From: Echinometra lucunter
Lineage: Eukaryota; Echinodermata; Echinoidea; Camarodonta; Echinometridae
Assembly: GCA_029962745.1 (NCBI GenBank)
Contig: CM057156.1
Location: forward strand, 31,539,853-31,603,852
Direction: 5' to 3'
DNA length: 64,000 nt
The notes beneath the pieces were generated by a model. That model made no database searches, was not told where the DNA came from, and saw only the letters and a list, made by a program, of their open reading frames with translations. A program made the position numbers and the translations under genes. Shown here in pieces: positions 42,198-55,780 of this stretch (position 1 is its first letter; each line of letters starts with the position of its first letter).

Positions 42198-43733
42198 TTT
42201 GTTCTGTTCGTCTGACTGATTCTGATCAACAGGCGTTTAAGGAAATCTCCCTTAAGCGCTTATGATGCAAAGTTACAATACTTATTTTTTCAGTTCTCTT
42301 CTGCAATATCGATGACCAGCGTAAGGTAACATGAGAAATAAAAAACACATCTGAAAATCGGTTAGACAATACGACTGAAAATCAAGCAGATAAGACAAGA
42401 AAATATCAGAAAACGTTGATAACATGAAATCAAGGGATTACAATTCCGCTGTACAAAACAAACAACCCCCCCCCCCGCAAAAAAAGAGAAAATGTTGCTC
42501 TCTTATGAAAACTAAATAGTGGGGATACAAATTACTTGCAATGTATAATAACCGTGAGACGTAAACTATTTCTGAACACGTTTCACAATTTTTTAGGGAG
42601 TTTCCCCCACACATATGTGATGTCAAATGAAAATATTCTCCATGCAAAGTTAAGAAACTGGATGGAATATGGGATACATGAAAACATAATGCAGTTAGCA
42701 CAATGATATGTAAATCGTTCATTATCTTACCTTATTAATCTATCCAAGAAAGCTATCGTCATGTACCATTTAAAATAGAACTACGGACAGATCATGGACC
42801 TCATACTAACCAATGTATCGGGATAGATCTTTCGCTAAAACATGTATGACGTGAAAATTCTAATGCGATGGTAACAGAATGATGCTCGGTGGAAGATTGC
42901 AGCAAACTTAACAGCGCCAAAGTAAATCGATGATGAAATAAAGCATTTAATATGACACGTGAAATTATGTTCATTATCTGATACCCCTGAACTCCCGCTC
43001 GAGGAATGATACCGGCTGATTGGCTATGTGACGGTATAAAGATGAATATCAATATGGGTGATTAAAATGTTACATAACATGCTCGCTTGGAAATATCAAT
43101 GAGCATTTTGTGCTGCAGGTTAATGAACTATGGCTCCAAGTTGAGAAGTGCATGCACATTGATTGGAAAATTCATACATCATAACTGGTAGAGAGGGAGG
43201 GTAGGGTGGTTGTGGTTGAAAGAGCATTTCCCATGTCACCGAGAACAACAGCTATTATTATTTCAAGAAACAGGCCCCATACAGGAGACAGATTTGCTGT
43301 TATCGTAATCAAAATTTGATTTGAATTTATTCAGACAATATAAAAACATGTCTCTGGAAGACCAAAAAGGTTTGAGTAAACCCATACAAGTCTGCTTCCC
43401 GGATATAAAAGTGATAACATTAAAAGCAACAACATAAAAGCGATAACATTAACAAGATCATAGGCATATTGTACAATGTAAGATACATAAAGTTTAAAAG
43501 AAAAAGTCCTAGCAATCACACCAGCTATGATTGCCAGAAAATAGTAAAATGTGACATTTCTGAAAATTGCACAATGATGCATGAATAGACATAAGTAGAA
43601 TTAACTGTGCAGGTTGAGGTGTGTTTTTAACGCTTTTTTTAAACAAGCCAGCAAGAGTTTTCATGTTGACGATATGCTGAGGGAAGCTTGTTCAATCATT
43701 TTTAGTTTTCGGATAGAATGAGTTCATAATAAT
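42198..43733. other. Intergenic, upstream of gene B
   Basis: Expected promoter side of gene B. I see a C tract at about 42467 but no clear core promoter. No coding potential. Confidence 0.5.
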
Positions 43734-43736
43734 CTG

Positions 43737-43876
43737 GGGAGCGTTTCATGAAAGGACTTGTCGGATGTTTTATCCGACAGTTGCCATAGTAACGATGCTT
43801 CTCAGCCAATGAAAATCAAGGGAAGATGTCAGATCTGACAACTTGTCAGACAACAAAATGTTGATGAAACGCTCCT
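43737..43876. mobile_element. MITE of the GGGAGCGTTTCAT family (CTG-flanked)
   Basis: Same subfamily as 21006-21163, with TGTCGGATGTTTTATCCGACA near the left end and an internal CTCAGCCAAT. CTG on both sides. Confidence 0.8.
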
Positions 43877-43879
43877 CTG

Positions 43880-46800
43880 TTCTTGCAAAGGGTACACATG
43901 GTACCTGCATCTTCAAGTTATGATCTGTTCGTCCAAAAAAAATGAAGAGGGTGCGCCTATTTCACCCCATGTATACTTACACGTTTGCCAGGTTTTGGAG
44001 TTTTCTATAGGCAGCTGGGCGTAGACTTATTGACAGGAAAATAATGCTTGTCCCTTGTCATGCTTCTATAATATCACCCACCTTTGCATTCTGGAGATTA
44101 TCTACAAGAAATATTGACAGTTTAGGCAGAAGTTTTCTTGGACGTGGAATCGAATCTGTCAAAAATAAACGTAGACTGAAACTGAACTTTTCACTATTAT
44201 AGTGTGTAGCCAGTGCGACTTCCATTAACAGTCCCGCCGGATCTGATGGCCATTCAAGACTAGTGGAGTTTTTCTTTTTAGGAAAAAAAAATCTGCTTCA
44301 TGGAGGGGATCATCTATGACGAAAGATTAACCTTAATACCATTTTGTAAAAAAAAAGTGGTAATCAGTCTGGAAAAAGTAAAACCGGTTAGCCCTGAGTG
44401 AATAATGACTCTTTCCTTGATGTATGAAGGAGCCGAAATCACGGATTTGGAATTACATAGGATTTAGTCCCCTTTTACAAATTGGTAATCTGTCATGCCG
44501 GTGCCCGTTTGGATCCGTTTAAACAGTTAAAACGTGAAAACAGTACACTCTTATTGCCCATACTTCGGTCACTCATCGGAACCGACCCCTCACCAACTTG
44601 AAAGAGATCGATTCTTGGGCATTTTCTTAAAGATTATTTTATACTAATGAAGTCTAACCAATTGGATTCCGCATTTAAATGTTCGCTTGACTGAAATGGG
44701 AAAGGCAGTTTATTGAACAAAGGGATAGCTAAATATAAAAATGAACGTTTTTGTTTATCTCTTTTGGGGTATCAAGTAGTGAGTTCAGTGAATACAATAG
44801 TTGGTGCGAAGATTGATTAACACTTTTTAAGTACAATGGGTCATTCTCATTCAAGCGATAATTTTGAAGATTAATCAACATTAATGAACAGTATTGTAAT
44901 CTTTGATCATTAAGGAGGGATTATACAAAGGGGTGACAATCTTTTTTTTTTTTCAGAAGGTTCATTCAACATCAGGTTTGTAATTCCGAAAATGAAACAA
45001 GGTACAAATCCCGAGAATGAAAGAGGGTCCATTATTCCGAAAAAAAAATATTTCATTTCCGAACACAAATAAGGTTCCGTTACATTTTTTTTTCAAATTA
45101 TGAACCTTTTGAAAATCAGACTTTGTCATAACCTCCACATGCAACTCCTTTTTGCGGTACACATTTTCCCTCCTCTCTTACTGGTGCAACAATTTTTCCT
45201 AGTCTGAGAAGTTTTGATGCATTCTAACTTTCATTCTAATGAAGACAAGTTTGTTATTCTCCGAACCAAGAGGATATAGATAAGCTTCTTAAAGCATTCT
45301 ACAAGATAAAGACCAAGCTGAGACTTAAGGATTTATCCTCAAAGCTGTGACATTTAGAATGAAAGGTCCTTCCATGTTCTAGATTAAAAAGGTATTTGTT
45401 TTGTGTTACCTACAGTTATGTTATAAATTTTGATCTGTTTCTACAAAGACTCTGAATAATTCAACTTTCCTTTTTGGTTATATACCTGCCTTAAATTTCA
45501 ATATCACTGCACTTGATCATTGCAAAGGTATCTCAAAACTTACCTGTAATTAGCTGTTTGGATTTATGGATGACTCTATTATAGAATGTTCATGCATAGG
45601 GTCAGTTATTATAGCTACTTTCGTCATATATGAATGCAAGGATTCTTTCTGATCAATGCATCAGCAGATGGTGGATCCGGTAGTATAGTATACAGCGTAT
45701 CTTGAGAAAAGACTAAAGAAGTAAGAATCTGGAAATTTCAGGTACACAATCTGAAATTTATTTCATTTGAAAAAATGGAAACATATGTTATTGCTACACA
45801 GCCTGACATATTAAGCGAAAAAAGGAAAGGAAGGACCAGGCGATATACTTTTTCTCTCTTAAAAAGACGAGCCTGGTGTAGACAAGCCTCTAGTGTCAAG
45901 TTACATATACATAAAGATCTTTGAATATGTCATAATGCATTGAGGCGAAATTCATTGTATTCGATTAAGTCGCTGAGAAATGAAAGACTTCCTGGTAGTG
46001 AAATATAAAATCTCTTATGTCATTCTCGACAACTATTCAACGAAATGCATAGTAAATACACCGTTATTTATCACGAGGTGAATACTTGGAATATTAAAAT
46101 CCAATAAAACCCTATAGAATAAGCATGGCATAATCGAAATTTCATGAAAGAAATATACATTTACATATTGAAAACAGTTATTATCAAATTTTCTTGTTAA
46201 TTTTCAATTTTAAAAGCTTATATACGCCCATGCATTGTTCTGTTACATTTACTGTTAATAGTTCTCTCTTTCTTTATCAGTACTCAATGATTATTTCAAA
46301 GTACTTTCATCCATTGAATCTTAATATTTCGATCTGTTTCCTGTATGTAACTATACTGAGTTTCTTCATTTCTTGTTCGTAAAATCTCACATCAACAAGA
46401 AGAGAAGATAATTTGCTACTACACGTACGTGACGTAAAACGTCTGAACACTTTCTGAAAGACCACGTATTACGTATGGTGCGCCACATACCGCTAAAATT
46501 CAGAAAATTATTTCACTCCCACTTCGGTTTCTGTGTACATCGATAATGTCGAAACAACATCAAGATTGTGACATCTAAATAACTCTGTTTTTAGTAGTAA
46601 TAACTTCAGTATAAAATGAATTTGTAGTATACTTGTATACATTGCTGGGCTAGCGTCATGAGCGTCCTTGGACGATATGAACGTCCATGGACGATGTGTG
46701 CGCTCTATAAGTTTTCACCATTAATTAATTCATCAATTAATTAAAATGACATGAAGCTGGAAGGGATGCATTGTGGGAAGAATTAGCTAATATACATGTA

Positions 46801-47160
46801 TATGTACAATGAAATTAATGAACGAACAAGAAAACATAAGACTTGAATAGACTGAATGGATTAAAAGAGAGTGGGGGCAGAACTGTAAACACTTCAGCAA
46901 CAAACATGACAAATATGAAGGTTTATCAGTGTACAAAATAAATCAGCAAAAAATATATACCACACGGATTTTTGTTGTTGTTGGGGGGGGGGGGCTGTGC
47001 ATTATGTCATTTTACTGTATTAATTTCATTTTTATTTCTGTCATGCTGGTGGAAAACAAGTTTCCGAGATTTTAAGGGGATCTTTAAAAAATATTAAGTA
47101 CGATAGAATAAAAGCAGTCTGCTTTGATATTTGGGTTGTTCTCTTTTGAGAGATGGTGTT
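43880..47160. other. Intergenic stretch with no recognised feature
   Basis: AT-rich sequence with an ATTCCGAA patch near 44980-45070. No supported genes. Confidence 0.5.
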
Positions 47161-47164
47161 GAAT

Positions 47165-47285
47165 TAGGACACTTGTTTTGACTGTGTAGTTATGCTATAA
47201 CATTGCACATTTTCTTTTCTTACTGATGTAAAGCGCTGTGAAAATATAGAGTGCTATATGAATGAAATCTTTACATTATGCTATA
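47165..47285 (+). mobile_element. CR1/L2-like 3' terminal remnant
   Basis: Contains GATGTAAAGCGCTGTGAAAA and AGTGCTATATGAATGAAA, like the conserved 3' tails of CR1/L2-type elements. Very short and without an ORF. Confidence 0.4.
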
Positions 47286-47421
47286 TTGCACATTAAACAT
47301 ACAGATCGACATCTGTATAACTAGACACAGTCTTGTAAGGATATAAATTCAGAGTAAACTTTTGTAACTACTATGTACAATATACACCTAACTGCAAGCT
47401 CTTGAAACTTATACTTGATAT

Positions 47422-47702
47422 CAGGGCCGTACGCAGGATTTTTTTTTCCGGGGGGGGGGGGGGGAATACGTAAAATAAAATGTTCGGGGAAACACGCAAG
47501 CGAGGGAGCGAAGCGTCTGAACTGGTCACGAGGGCATCTTTGAATTTTGAAACTGAAATTGAAGGATCTAGTACACACTCTGGGTGTATTAAAAGTTTCA
47601 ATAAAAAAGTAAGGCTTGCAAATTTCGGGGCGGGGAGACAACTGTCCCCTTCTCCTCCCCCCCCCCCCCCCTCCCCGCTGCGTACGGCCATGTTGCTGAT
47701 CA
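47422..47702. mobile_element. Probable hAT-like MITE
   Basis: Ends CAGGGCCGTACGCAGG and GCTGCGTACGGCCATG, T/G tract inside the left end and C tract inside the right, and an internal GCAAGCGAGGGAGCGAAGCG word. The 8-bp duplication is not recognisable. Confidence 0.6.
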
Positions 47703-47941
47703 CATGATCACATAGCGAATCTAATAAGCTAATAGAGTACTGTCTTTTAATTCAAAATTATACGGTGCCAATAAAAATGAATATCATAATTGGTAGGATT
47801 GAATAATATTTCATAGAAAAAGAATGTGAGAAAATTGCAATGGAAGGCCTTTGGCATACGGTATGGTTGGTATGGAAGTACCCCACTGCGCTGATGGTAA
47901 GAGATGGGCTAATGTGAGATTGTTGCTTTGCCTCAACGGGA

Positions 47942-48013
47942 GCCCGGATAGCTCAGTTGGTAGAGCACTGGTCATGCAAACCAGGGTCCCGGGTTCAAAT
48001 CCCGGTCGGGATT
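47942..48013 (+). tRNA. tRNA-Lys-like sequence with Ala(TGC)-type anticodon loop; probably SINE head or pseudogene
   Basis: GCCCGGATAGCTCAGTTGG is like the 5' half of animal tRNA-Lys. The anticodon stem CTGGT/ACCAG is perfect around loop CATGCAA (anticodon TGC), and the T arm is perfect. The 3' acceptor strand seems to lack one base, leaving two mismatches. A 21-bp perfect inverted repeat flanks it (47813-47833, 48012-48032). More likely a Lys-tRNA-derived mobile element than a working tRNA. Confidence 0.4.
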
Positions 48014-48163
48014 TCTCACATTCTTTTTCTATAAAAAATGAGTGATTAGATAAACAAACTATGAAATTGTAGATACTGTATATATACGGTTACACACCGA
48101 AGTGGATATTACGAAAGGATTCCGTGATTTCAGTCGAATATCGAGCCTCTAAAATCTATTTTT

Positions 48164-48169
48164 TTTATT
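48164..48169 (-). promoter_or_regulatory. Polyadenylation signal of gene C
   Basis: AATAAA on the minus strand, about 70 nt downstream of the gene C stop codon. Position and sequence are canonical; cleavage is inferred. Confidence 0.6.
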
Positions 48170-48237
48170 AATGTTTCCTTTAACGTCAGTACTGTCCACA
48201 TTTCTCTGCGATACCACTATCTTTCCGTAGCCGTAAA

Positions 48238-48402
48238 TCAATTTTTGAAATCAACTGGAACGACTTTGTCACGGAGGTAAGCCTTTCGAAGAAAAAAATT
48301 CACGAGGTCAACGACGAGCACACCGACTTCGCAAATCGTGATCACTGAAAACCCGATGTAGAGACCGAGAAGACCTCCGATTCCACCAAGCAAACTCTCG
48401 AC
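48238..48402 (-). CDS. Gene C terminal exon (TM2, filter, stop)
   Basis: 54 residues plus stop. It starts V-E-S-L-L-G-G-I-G-G-L-L-G-L-Y-I-G-F-S, the pore helix and G-x-S filter, then TM2 and a short basic tail. The acceptor follows CTTCTTCCTC. Confidence 0.93.
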   Translation of the reverse strand, partial: VESLLGGIGGLLGLYIGFSVITICEVGVLVVDLVNFFLRKAYLRDKVVPVDFKN

Positions 48403-50603
48403 CTGAGGAAGAAGAAAAAAAAAAAACCCGAAATTTACACAAAATATAGCTGAAGTAGAAAGGTAGAAATTTTAATCTTCCTTGTCCTTATTCTTCCTTC
48501 TCCCGATTGTCATTCTTTGCCTATCTCATTTTCTTCTGCATCATTTCCTTTTTCCTTTTCACCGTCTTTTCCTTCTTTTACCCTTTCGTCTTTTTGTCCC
48601 TCTTTTCTTTTTCCTCCTCCTCCACTTTCTTCTCCTCCCTCTTCTTCTTGTTCTCATTGTTATTCTTCTTCTTTTTCTTCCTCTTACCTGTTTCTTGTTT
48701 TAATTTGTTCGTCTTTCTTTTTTTCCGCCTTTACAAATTCTTCACATATTTTTCAAGCAAAACAATGAATCCATCGCGTCAATACTTGTCCTATATAACT
48801 CAAATTATCTACATACTCAGTCTTCTTCTACATTCTCTACTACTGTTCAGTGGTGTCGCTTTTGAAGAAAAAAAAACATTTGTGATATTGGATGAAGATC
48901 GCAGAAAAATTTAAACGAGTTAGAAAGTAAGAAAAAAATCCTTTGGTCAATTTTACCTTCAGGACTTGGAAATGCTTTTTCAATTACTATATAGTATATT
49001 GCCTGAAATCATTTGGAAACATATATCCATATCCCCATCCATCATGCTCATATTACCCCATGCACCCCCTCATTCTTCTGCCCTTGGAAGAATGAATTCA
49101 AACCAACCTTCGTAAGGAATAACTTACCGTGTACTTAGGGTCCTGAATAATTTGCTCGTAGTTAAGCTCCTCAAAGTAGATCCGCACTCGAGCCAGATTT
49201 TTTCTGTGGGAGAAGGTAAAATAAGAAAATGTCTTGAATAAAGTAGCATGATCCGTCGAAATGGGGATAGCAAATCTTCCTGTTTTGAAAATTGTTCTCC
49301 TTTTAATCTGAAATCGCCTCAAACGATCTTCTGAGCACTTTCCTTTTTATTCAAATCGTTTGATTTAAAAATAAAATAGAGTAACAATGCATGCTCCTTT
49401 GGCTTTAATGTATGAGTTTTGAAGTGTTCCTCTTACTATAAACTATTTACTTACCTGGTTTGCTCGATATTCTGCAGAATACGTTTAGCTTTCTCATTGG
49501 TCAGCCGAGACTTCAGGTGGACCTGGAGTGTGAGCGAAAGAAAGTGCATTACTGGTTTTAAGTGAACAGTTTGAGCGAAATGTATATAGTTGCTCAGAAT
49601 TATGGATTCTCTAGTATAGTTTGTTTTGTATGATACCATTATCATTGCAATTTGGTGCAATATTGAGTTCAGCATTGATTTTCATATATTCTGAAATACT
49701 TGATCTATGTCTTTGAAAAAAAAAGAAGGAATGTACACCTTAATCTCTAGTACCATTAAATTTAAAAAAAAATTATTTTCCACACATGGGTTGGATCATC
49801 CTACTCAGTCAAAGGCTTGTTCTTCTGAGGGGTCCAACTGCCAACTTCATGTATGGAATCAAGATTGAATGGCATTCTACTAGAATATGGTCATGAATTC
49901 GGGAGTGTGAATTAAGGGGAGATAATCTCTCACGAACAACATACTTTGCTAAAATCGTGCAATAAACAAACTCAACAAAACAAAACACACGCTGTAATGG
50001 ATTACACAAGGTATACGTATTGTATGTCATGTGTTTTAAATATCATGGCCATGTAGTGTATATAACAGGGAAAAAACTTTGCTCCAATCATTTTATCATA
50101 ATTTTCTTGATGATGTAAACAATGAAGCCACCTCATCCTAATTCCATACCTCGTAACGCTCCGATGGCCACAGGGCTGACGTCACAGCTGTGACATAAAG
50201 GGTCTCCCTTAAGACAAAATAGAATGGAGTGTTCTTGTTATTATTTACTAATTCAATCATTATTATGATCGCTTGTACCTGGTTCCCGTTTCATTGAACT
50301 TGTTATCAATGACAATTTGCAACAACTAAACTACTGAAATCCTTGCATCTGATTGGCTGAAAGCAAATTTGGCATAGAAATGTAGCAGTTGTTACTGATA
50401 ACAAGTTTTATGAAACTGGGCCCTGACCTATTCAAACTCTCTTCTTTTTCTGCATTTCTTTAATTCTATTTATATTTTTTCATATTTTTTCTTTTTGGTA
50501 ACTGGTATGGCATTTTTTAATAAGCGCCAATTCCGATAATTTCATAATCATCTAAAATATATTGCTTATATTTTCTTTCTGGCAGTATTTTTTTCGTAGA
50601 ATG

Positions 50604-50637
<34 letters not shown>

Positions 50638-50647
50638 TAATAATAAC

Positions 50648-50697
<50 letters not shown>

Positions 50698-53600
50698 TGA
50701 TGAGGAGGAGGAGGAGGAGGAGGAGGATGATAATTCGTACATTTATATCACGCATTACATATACATTTCAATGCGCTTTACAGAATACATAGATAAATCA
50801 CAGGCATAGAATTCGTCAAAGCATTTTCGTTGAAGCGTTCCAGTCACGTTCTTTTTTCTGACTCAAACGAGTTTTAGCTTTTATTAACAAGCTTTCAGCA
50901 ACAGGAGCCAAAATTACATGTGATGGAAATGAGGACAATCACCTACGCTAACAAGGTATTTGTACATCAAATCGACCACAATATCGAAGCGATAAAACTA
51001 ATGGTAATTGTCGACATTCATAGATGACTGTTTTCTCGTCCATCGATGCAAGAATGAGAACGTTAAAAGATTTAGGAAACAACTCAAGATAAATGATTGA
51101 TTTGAGTGAGTGGAAGCGGACCAAATTAGAGTAATTGAAGGGGAGGTGTGTCAACGTTAAAATTAATGCATATTCTATGATAGGAGGTACCTGTCATGAA
51201 AAAACCATGCGGAAGAAGACTGAGAATTCATAATCAAGCCTTAACTATACTTTAGATTAATTTCATTTTATTACTCTCTTAAAAAAAAAAGAGTGAACGC
51301 ATTCACTCAGTTAGGGGTGAATATAAGAAAAGAGAGTGAATAAAGGGTAAAAATTGTGATATTCACTCTTGGAGGGGTAACCTCAATGATCACTCAAATT
51401 TTTTTGGTGATCATTGAGGTCACCCCTAAAAGAGTGAATAAAGAGTGAATATCACAATTTTTACTCTCAGTTCACTCTTAATTCACTCTAAATGCTCTCT
51501 CTTCTGAAATTAACCCCTAATAGATGGAATGCGTTCACCTTTTTTTTAAATAGAGTAATGTGATGAAAGTCCAAAATGGTAATGTGCACTAGGCTGTAAA
51601 GAAGGTGACAACAATAATTATAAAGCTCTTTGCAAAATTACTCCGGTATCTCATGGACAGTTATTCGTTCGGTGCTGATTCTTAGAATTTTTTTTGTTTT
51701 TTTTATATTGATGATTTATTACCAAATTTCTCATTCATACAACAAACTGAAATATAGTATATAGTTCGGTAAAAGGAAGTAACAAAATAGCATAATGCTA
51801 AATCTTCATACATTATGTTAAGGAACATTGTCATGAAGGACGTACAAGAAGACTTAGAGGAAGCTTACTGGCGTTCCTAACATGTCGAAAACACGAAAAA
51901 CGAGCTCTTTCCAATGTTTACTATATTAATTTCTATTTTCTAACACATTATTACGTTTGACAGAAGGATACGGAAATAAAGCTTCAATAATAAGATTATA
52001 CTTATAAATCTGTCTTCCATATAAGAGACACAAGTGTATAAATAAAGTCTCCGTTGACACAAATTTAGGTTTGTGTCAACAGAGTCTCTATCTTTTTATA
52101 ACGTCGTCCCGTCCTGTACCAATACCTCTTTGTCACATAATCGAACCATTAATTAGTGCCATTGACAACTCAATCACTTTGGAGATCGTTGTGCAGACAG
52201 AACGTTACTGCGTCTGAAATCTATCTTATAGACACCTGATAACTCGATGATCGGCGGCGGTAGTCGGTTTGACAGTCCTATTTGACTAACAGTGTAACCT
52301 AGAAAAGTTCTTTCGGTTGAAGTTTTTTGGCTGATTTATGATCCTAAGTGGTCTATGAACATTTTCAGCTTGGTTGCCCAAACAGCAACTTTGAGCAATT
52401 TGCATAATTTGCATAAATCTGTATACATACAGGTTTTACAGCGCAAAGACAACTTGCACAGAATGTTCAAACTGAACTACGTGCTAATTGATACGGAACT
52501 CTAATAGTGTTGCCTATCTCGTGAATTTAACCTGTGATGAAACGAAACGACCTTAATACACATATCAGATATGGTTGCACATCCAATTAGGGGTTTGTGG
52601 GACATGGAAATCATTTCAATGTTATTTTTACAATTAGAAATGACGCTTTTGCACTAAGACTCATGTTGATACCAACTTAATATCTATAAACAACAGTGAG
52701 TGTATTTTTTTTTGCACCTAGAATGAGAGTAGGCCTGCTCCTAATGACAGGTTGGCAGCCTTCTTGTATTGTTTTAGTTCCTTTTGGGGTACCTCTTCGT
52801 GGAATGTTAGCCGTATGGATTAAATTAACATTATTTGAACACCCTAACACCATGTTTCCAATTCAATTGTACATTTCAGAAAGATGTGGGGGCTTTTTTT
52901 TCTTAAATAATATGATACGATTGTTGCAGTCATATAGGGTGCATAATGATGTGCATATCTATCTATTCAATTATAAGACTTTGTTTTGGTTTTTTTAATG
53001 CTAGAGCCCAAATATTATCAACCATTGATATGTGATTCTGTGCGTGAACGACTATGGCTGCAATAAACCTTTTTTTTTCTTCTTCTTTTTTTTTTTTAAG
53101 ATGGGCCAAAAGGAAGGATATATCACTGTGCATTCTTAATGATTGTAAGACTAACGGAAAGAACTTTTCTAAGCTTGTAAATAATTGTCTAATCGACAAC
53201 GGCAACATAATTAGATGAATAAAAACGTGAAGAAAATAAAGCGAGGGAGAGAGAGAGAGAGAAAAGAAGAGCCTTGACCATCTTTCCACTTTCACAAAGG
53301 ACCCCAAGGAAGAACAGTGATGTGACATAAACATCGCTGAAATTGGGCTTTCCTCAGATTTGTTATCTTTTGATTTGTATATTTTGTATTCATAATCTTT
53401 GTATATAATTTGCTCTTTGTATATGTTCTTTTTATTGATTCTGGAATGAAGACAAACAAACAAACAAACACAAACATGTATACTTCTGCATTTTCTATAG
53501 GGCGTTTTACACAAGTCATCAAGGTGGCGGAAGAAAGGAGGGATAATTTATAATCAAGCCTGTTCGTTCACCATAATGCTTAGATATGTGGTTTATGAAT

Positions 53601-55686
53601 ATTTTCAGCTTGGTTGCCCAAGCAGCAACCTTGAGCAATTTGTAGATTAATTCCGTTTCATTGATGTAATGAGAAAATGACGTGGCAGGCAGCTAATTAT
53701 TAGATGGAGCTCCTTACACTGTTCAATTTTTCTCTGATATCTCTTCACTCCTATGGCGATGATCTATATTCCATCTCTTTCCACTTCTATCTTATTCTTT
53801 TTTTCACTTTATCCTATACAAACAGTCACTTTTGCTTCTACTTATGCCTGGTTTACATTTGGCTTACGATCAGCGTACGGAGCCCATATCCTACCCGTAA
53901 CCCCCCTATCCGAGCGACCTCCGTGCAAAGGCAGGCGGCGACCGTAAGATTTCCGAACGGATTCACGGGCTCCGCAGCCTCAACGATTTTGTATCGCGAG
54001 GAGTTATACAAATTTGAAAAATCGTAAGCCCGTGGCCCGTATATCGTAGGCAGTATCACACGATTCCCGCATGGTGATCGCAAGGAACCCTTGCGGTTGT
54101 ACGGTCACCGCCCATCCTCTGCGCGGGCTCCGTACGATTTCCGTTGGGAAGCTGCGGAGATTGTCGTACAATCTCCGGGCAGCCTCTGTACGGACATCCC
54201 ATGGCCTGCCCCCTAATGGCCAATACGCGAAATGGCAGGATGACCGTAAATAATGTAAACACAAACGCCGTAGCCCGTAGCCACCTACGATGCAGAAAAA
54301 TCGCACGGAAAATCGTACACCAAGTTATCGCACGGCGCCCGGGGGAAATGTGAAGTAGGCCTAATATAACTAAGAGAAATAAAGGCACCTTTGCAATCCA
54401 ACTTTCCTTCGTTGAATGCTGCTAATAGCATTCTCATTGCTCCAAAGGCAATTGGCATCTTATATTAGAACAGAAGACAGGATTTGAACGGCCTATCCAC
54501 TCATGTTTGGTATTTTTTTCTATTTTCTATTTTTGCCTCGAAGGCCGTGCGATAAATTGGGCTACGATTTTCCTCGCGATTTGGGGGGCATCCTCGTCGG
54601 CTCCGGGCTGGGGTGTATGTGTTCACATTATGTACGCTCATGGTGCCATTTCATGTATTGCCCCTCGGGGGCAGTCCGGGGCAAATCCGTACAACGGCTG
54701 ATTTGAGATTGTACGGAAATCGTACAGTGCAGTCGCCTCACGGAAATCATACGGAACGTACCCATGCGGCTTCCCTGCAGAGGTTGCAAGAAGAATGGCT
54801 CGATGGCCATGCTGCCGCCTTGCCGTGTTTGAGCGTTCGGGTCCTCCGTAAAATCTTGCGTTTGCAGCACAATCAGCTCGAGGCCTCCGCGCGATGCCCG
54901 AGCGGGGATTGTGCAATGCCTCCTAGGACATATTGACGGGCTACGGACTTACGATTTTTCAAATTTGTATAAATTCTCTCGAAACAAAATCGTAGAGGCC
55001 GCAGAACTCATGAATCTGTCCGAAAGCCCCACGGCCGTCTCCTGTCGTAGATGGTCGTAGATAATGTGAACGCAAACAGCAAACACCATAGCCCGTAGCC
55101 ACCTACGATGCCTCAGAATCGCGCAGAAAATCGTAGACGGGCGATAGGTACCACTGTAGCACCAGCCTCTGGTATTTTGATTACATAGTTACTGTCAAAT
55201 TAGGCCTATCAAATTAATGTGGTATACCACTTACCTACTGTGGTTGTACCATACGGCATGCATGCATGCCATACTTTTTTTTTTACCAGAGAATTCAAAA
55301 CTGAAAAAAAAGGGGGATTGTAAACTCTAACTTCACACTACAACTCCAATTCATATCAAACTACTTCCAAACTATAAGTCAGAGTGTGAACTAACACCGT
55401 AGCACTGGGTGAACACGAACACATGGGCCAATACGAGCAAGGAAAAAAGAAAGTGTGGACATTTGTTTTCTACCTTTTAATTTCTGTGTGTTCGAACTTT
55501 TCTAAGAGCACTGTCCATTCAAATGAATATCATCCCAACCCCTTGACTAAGTAAGTTAAGGGACTCGTTCATGATAAGGAGACATATTTCATAAATTACA
55601 CTGACATTCATTCTTCATAAAAAAAACATTAACAGTGACATTCACAATGAATAACAACCTGTGAAACGATATATATATATCGTTTC

Positions 55687-55780
<94 letters not shown>

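Noticed and set aside
47414..47710. 8-bp target duplication for the element 47422-47702
   Set aside because: The flanks cttgatat and ttgctgat do not match, so it is listed only as probable hAT-like.
48482..48914. Phe/Leu/Ser-rich open frames up to 135 residues
   Set aside because: Pyrimidine-rich intron between two confirmed gene C exons, on the opposite strand.
53853..54936. Overlapping open frames of 60-110 residues on both strands
   Set aside because: They coincide with GC-rich foldback elements; openness on both strands is compositional.
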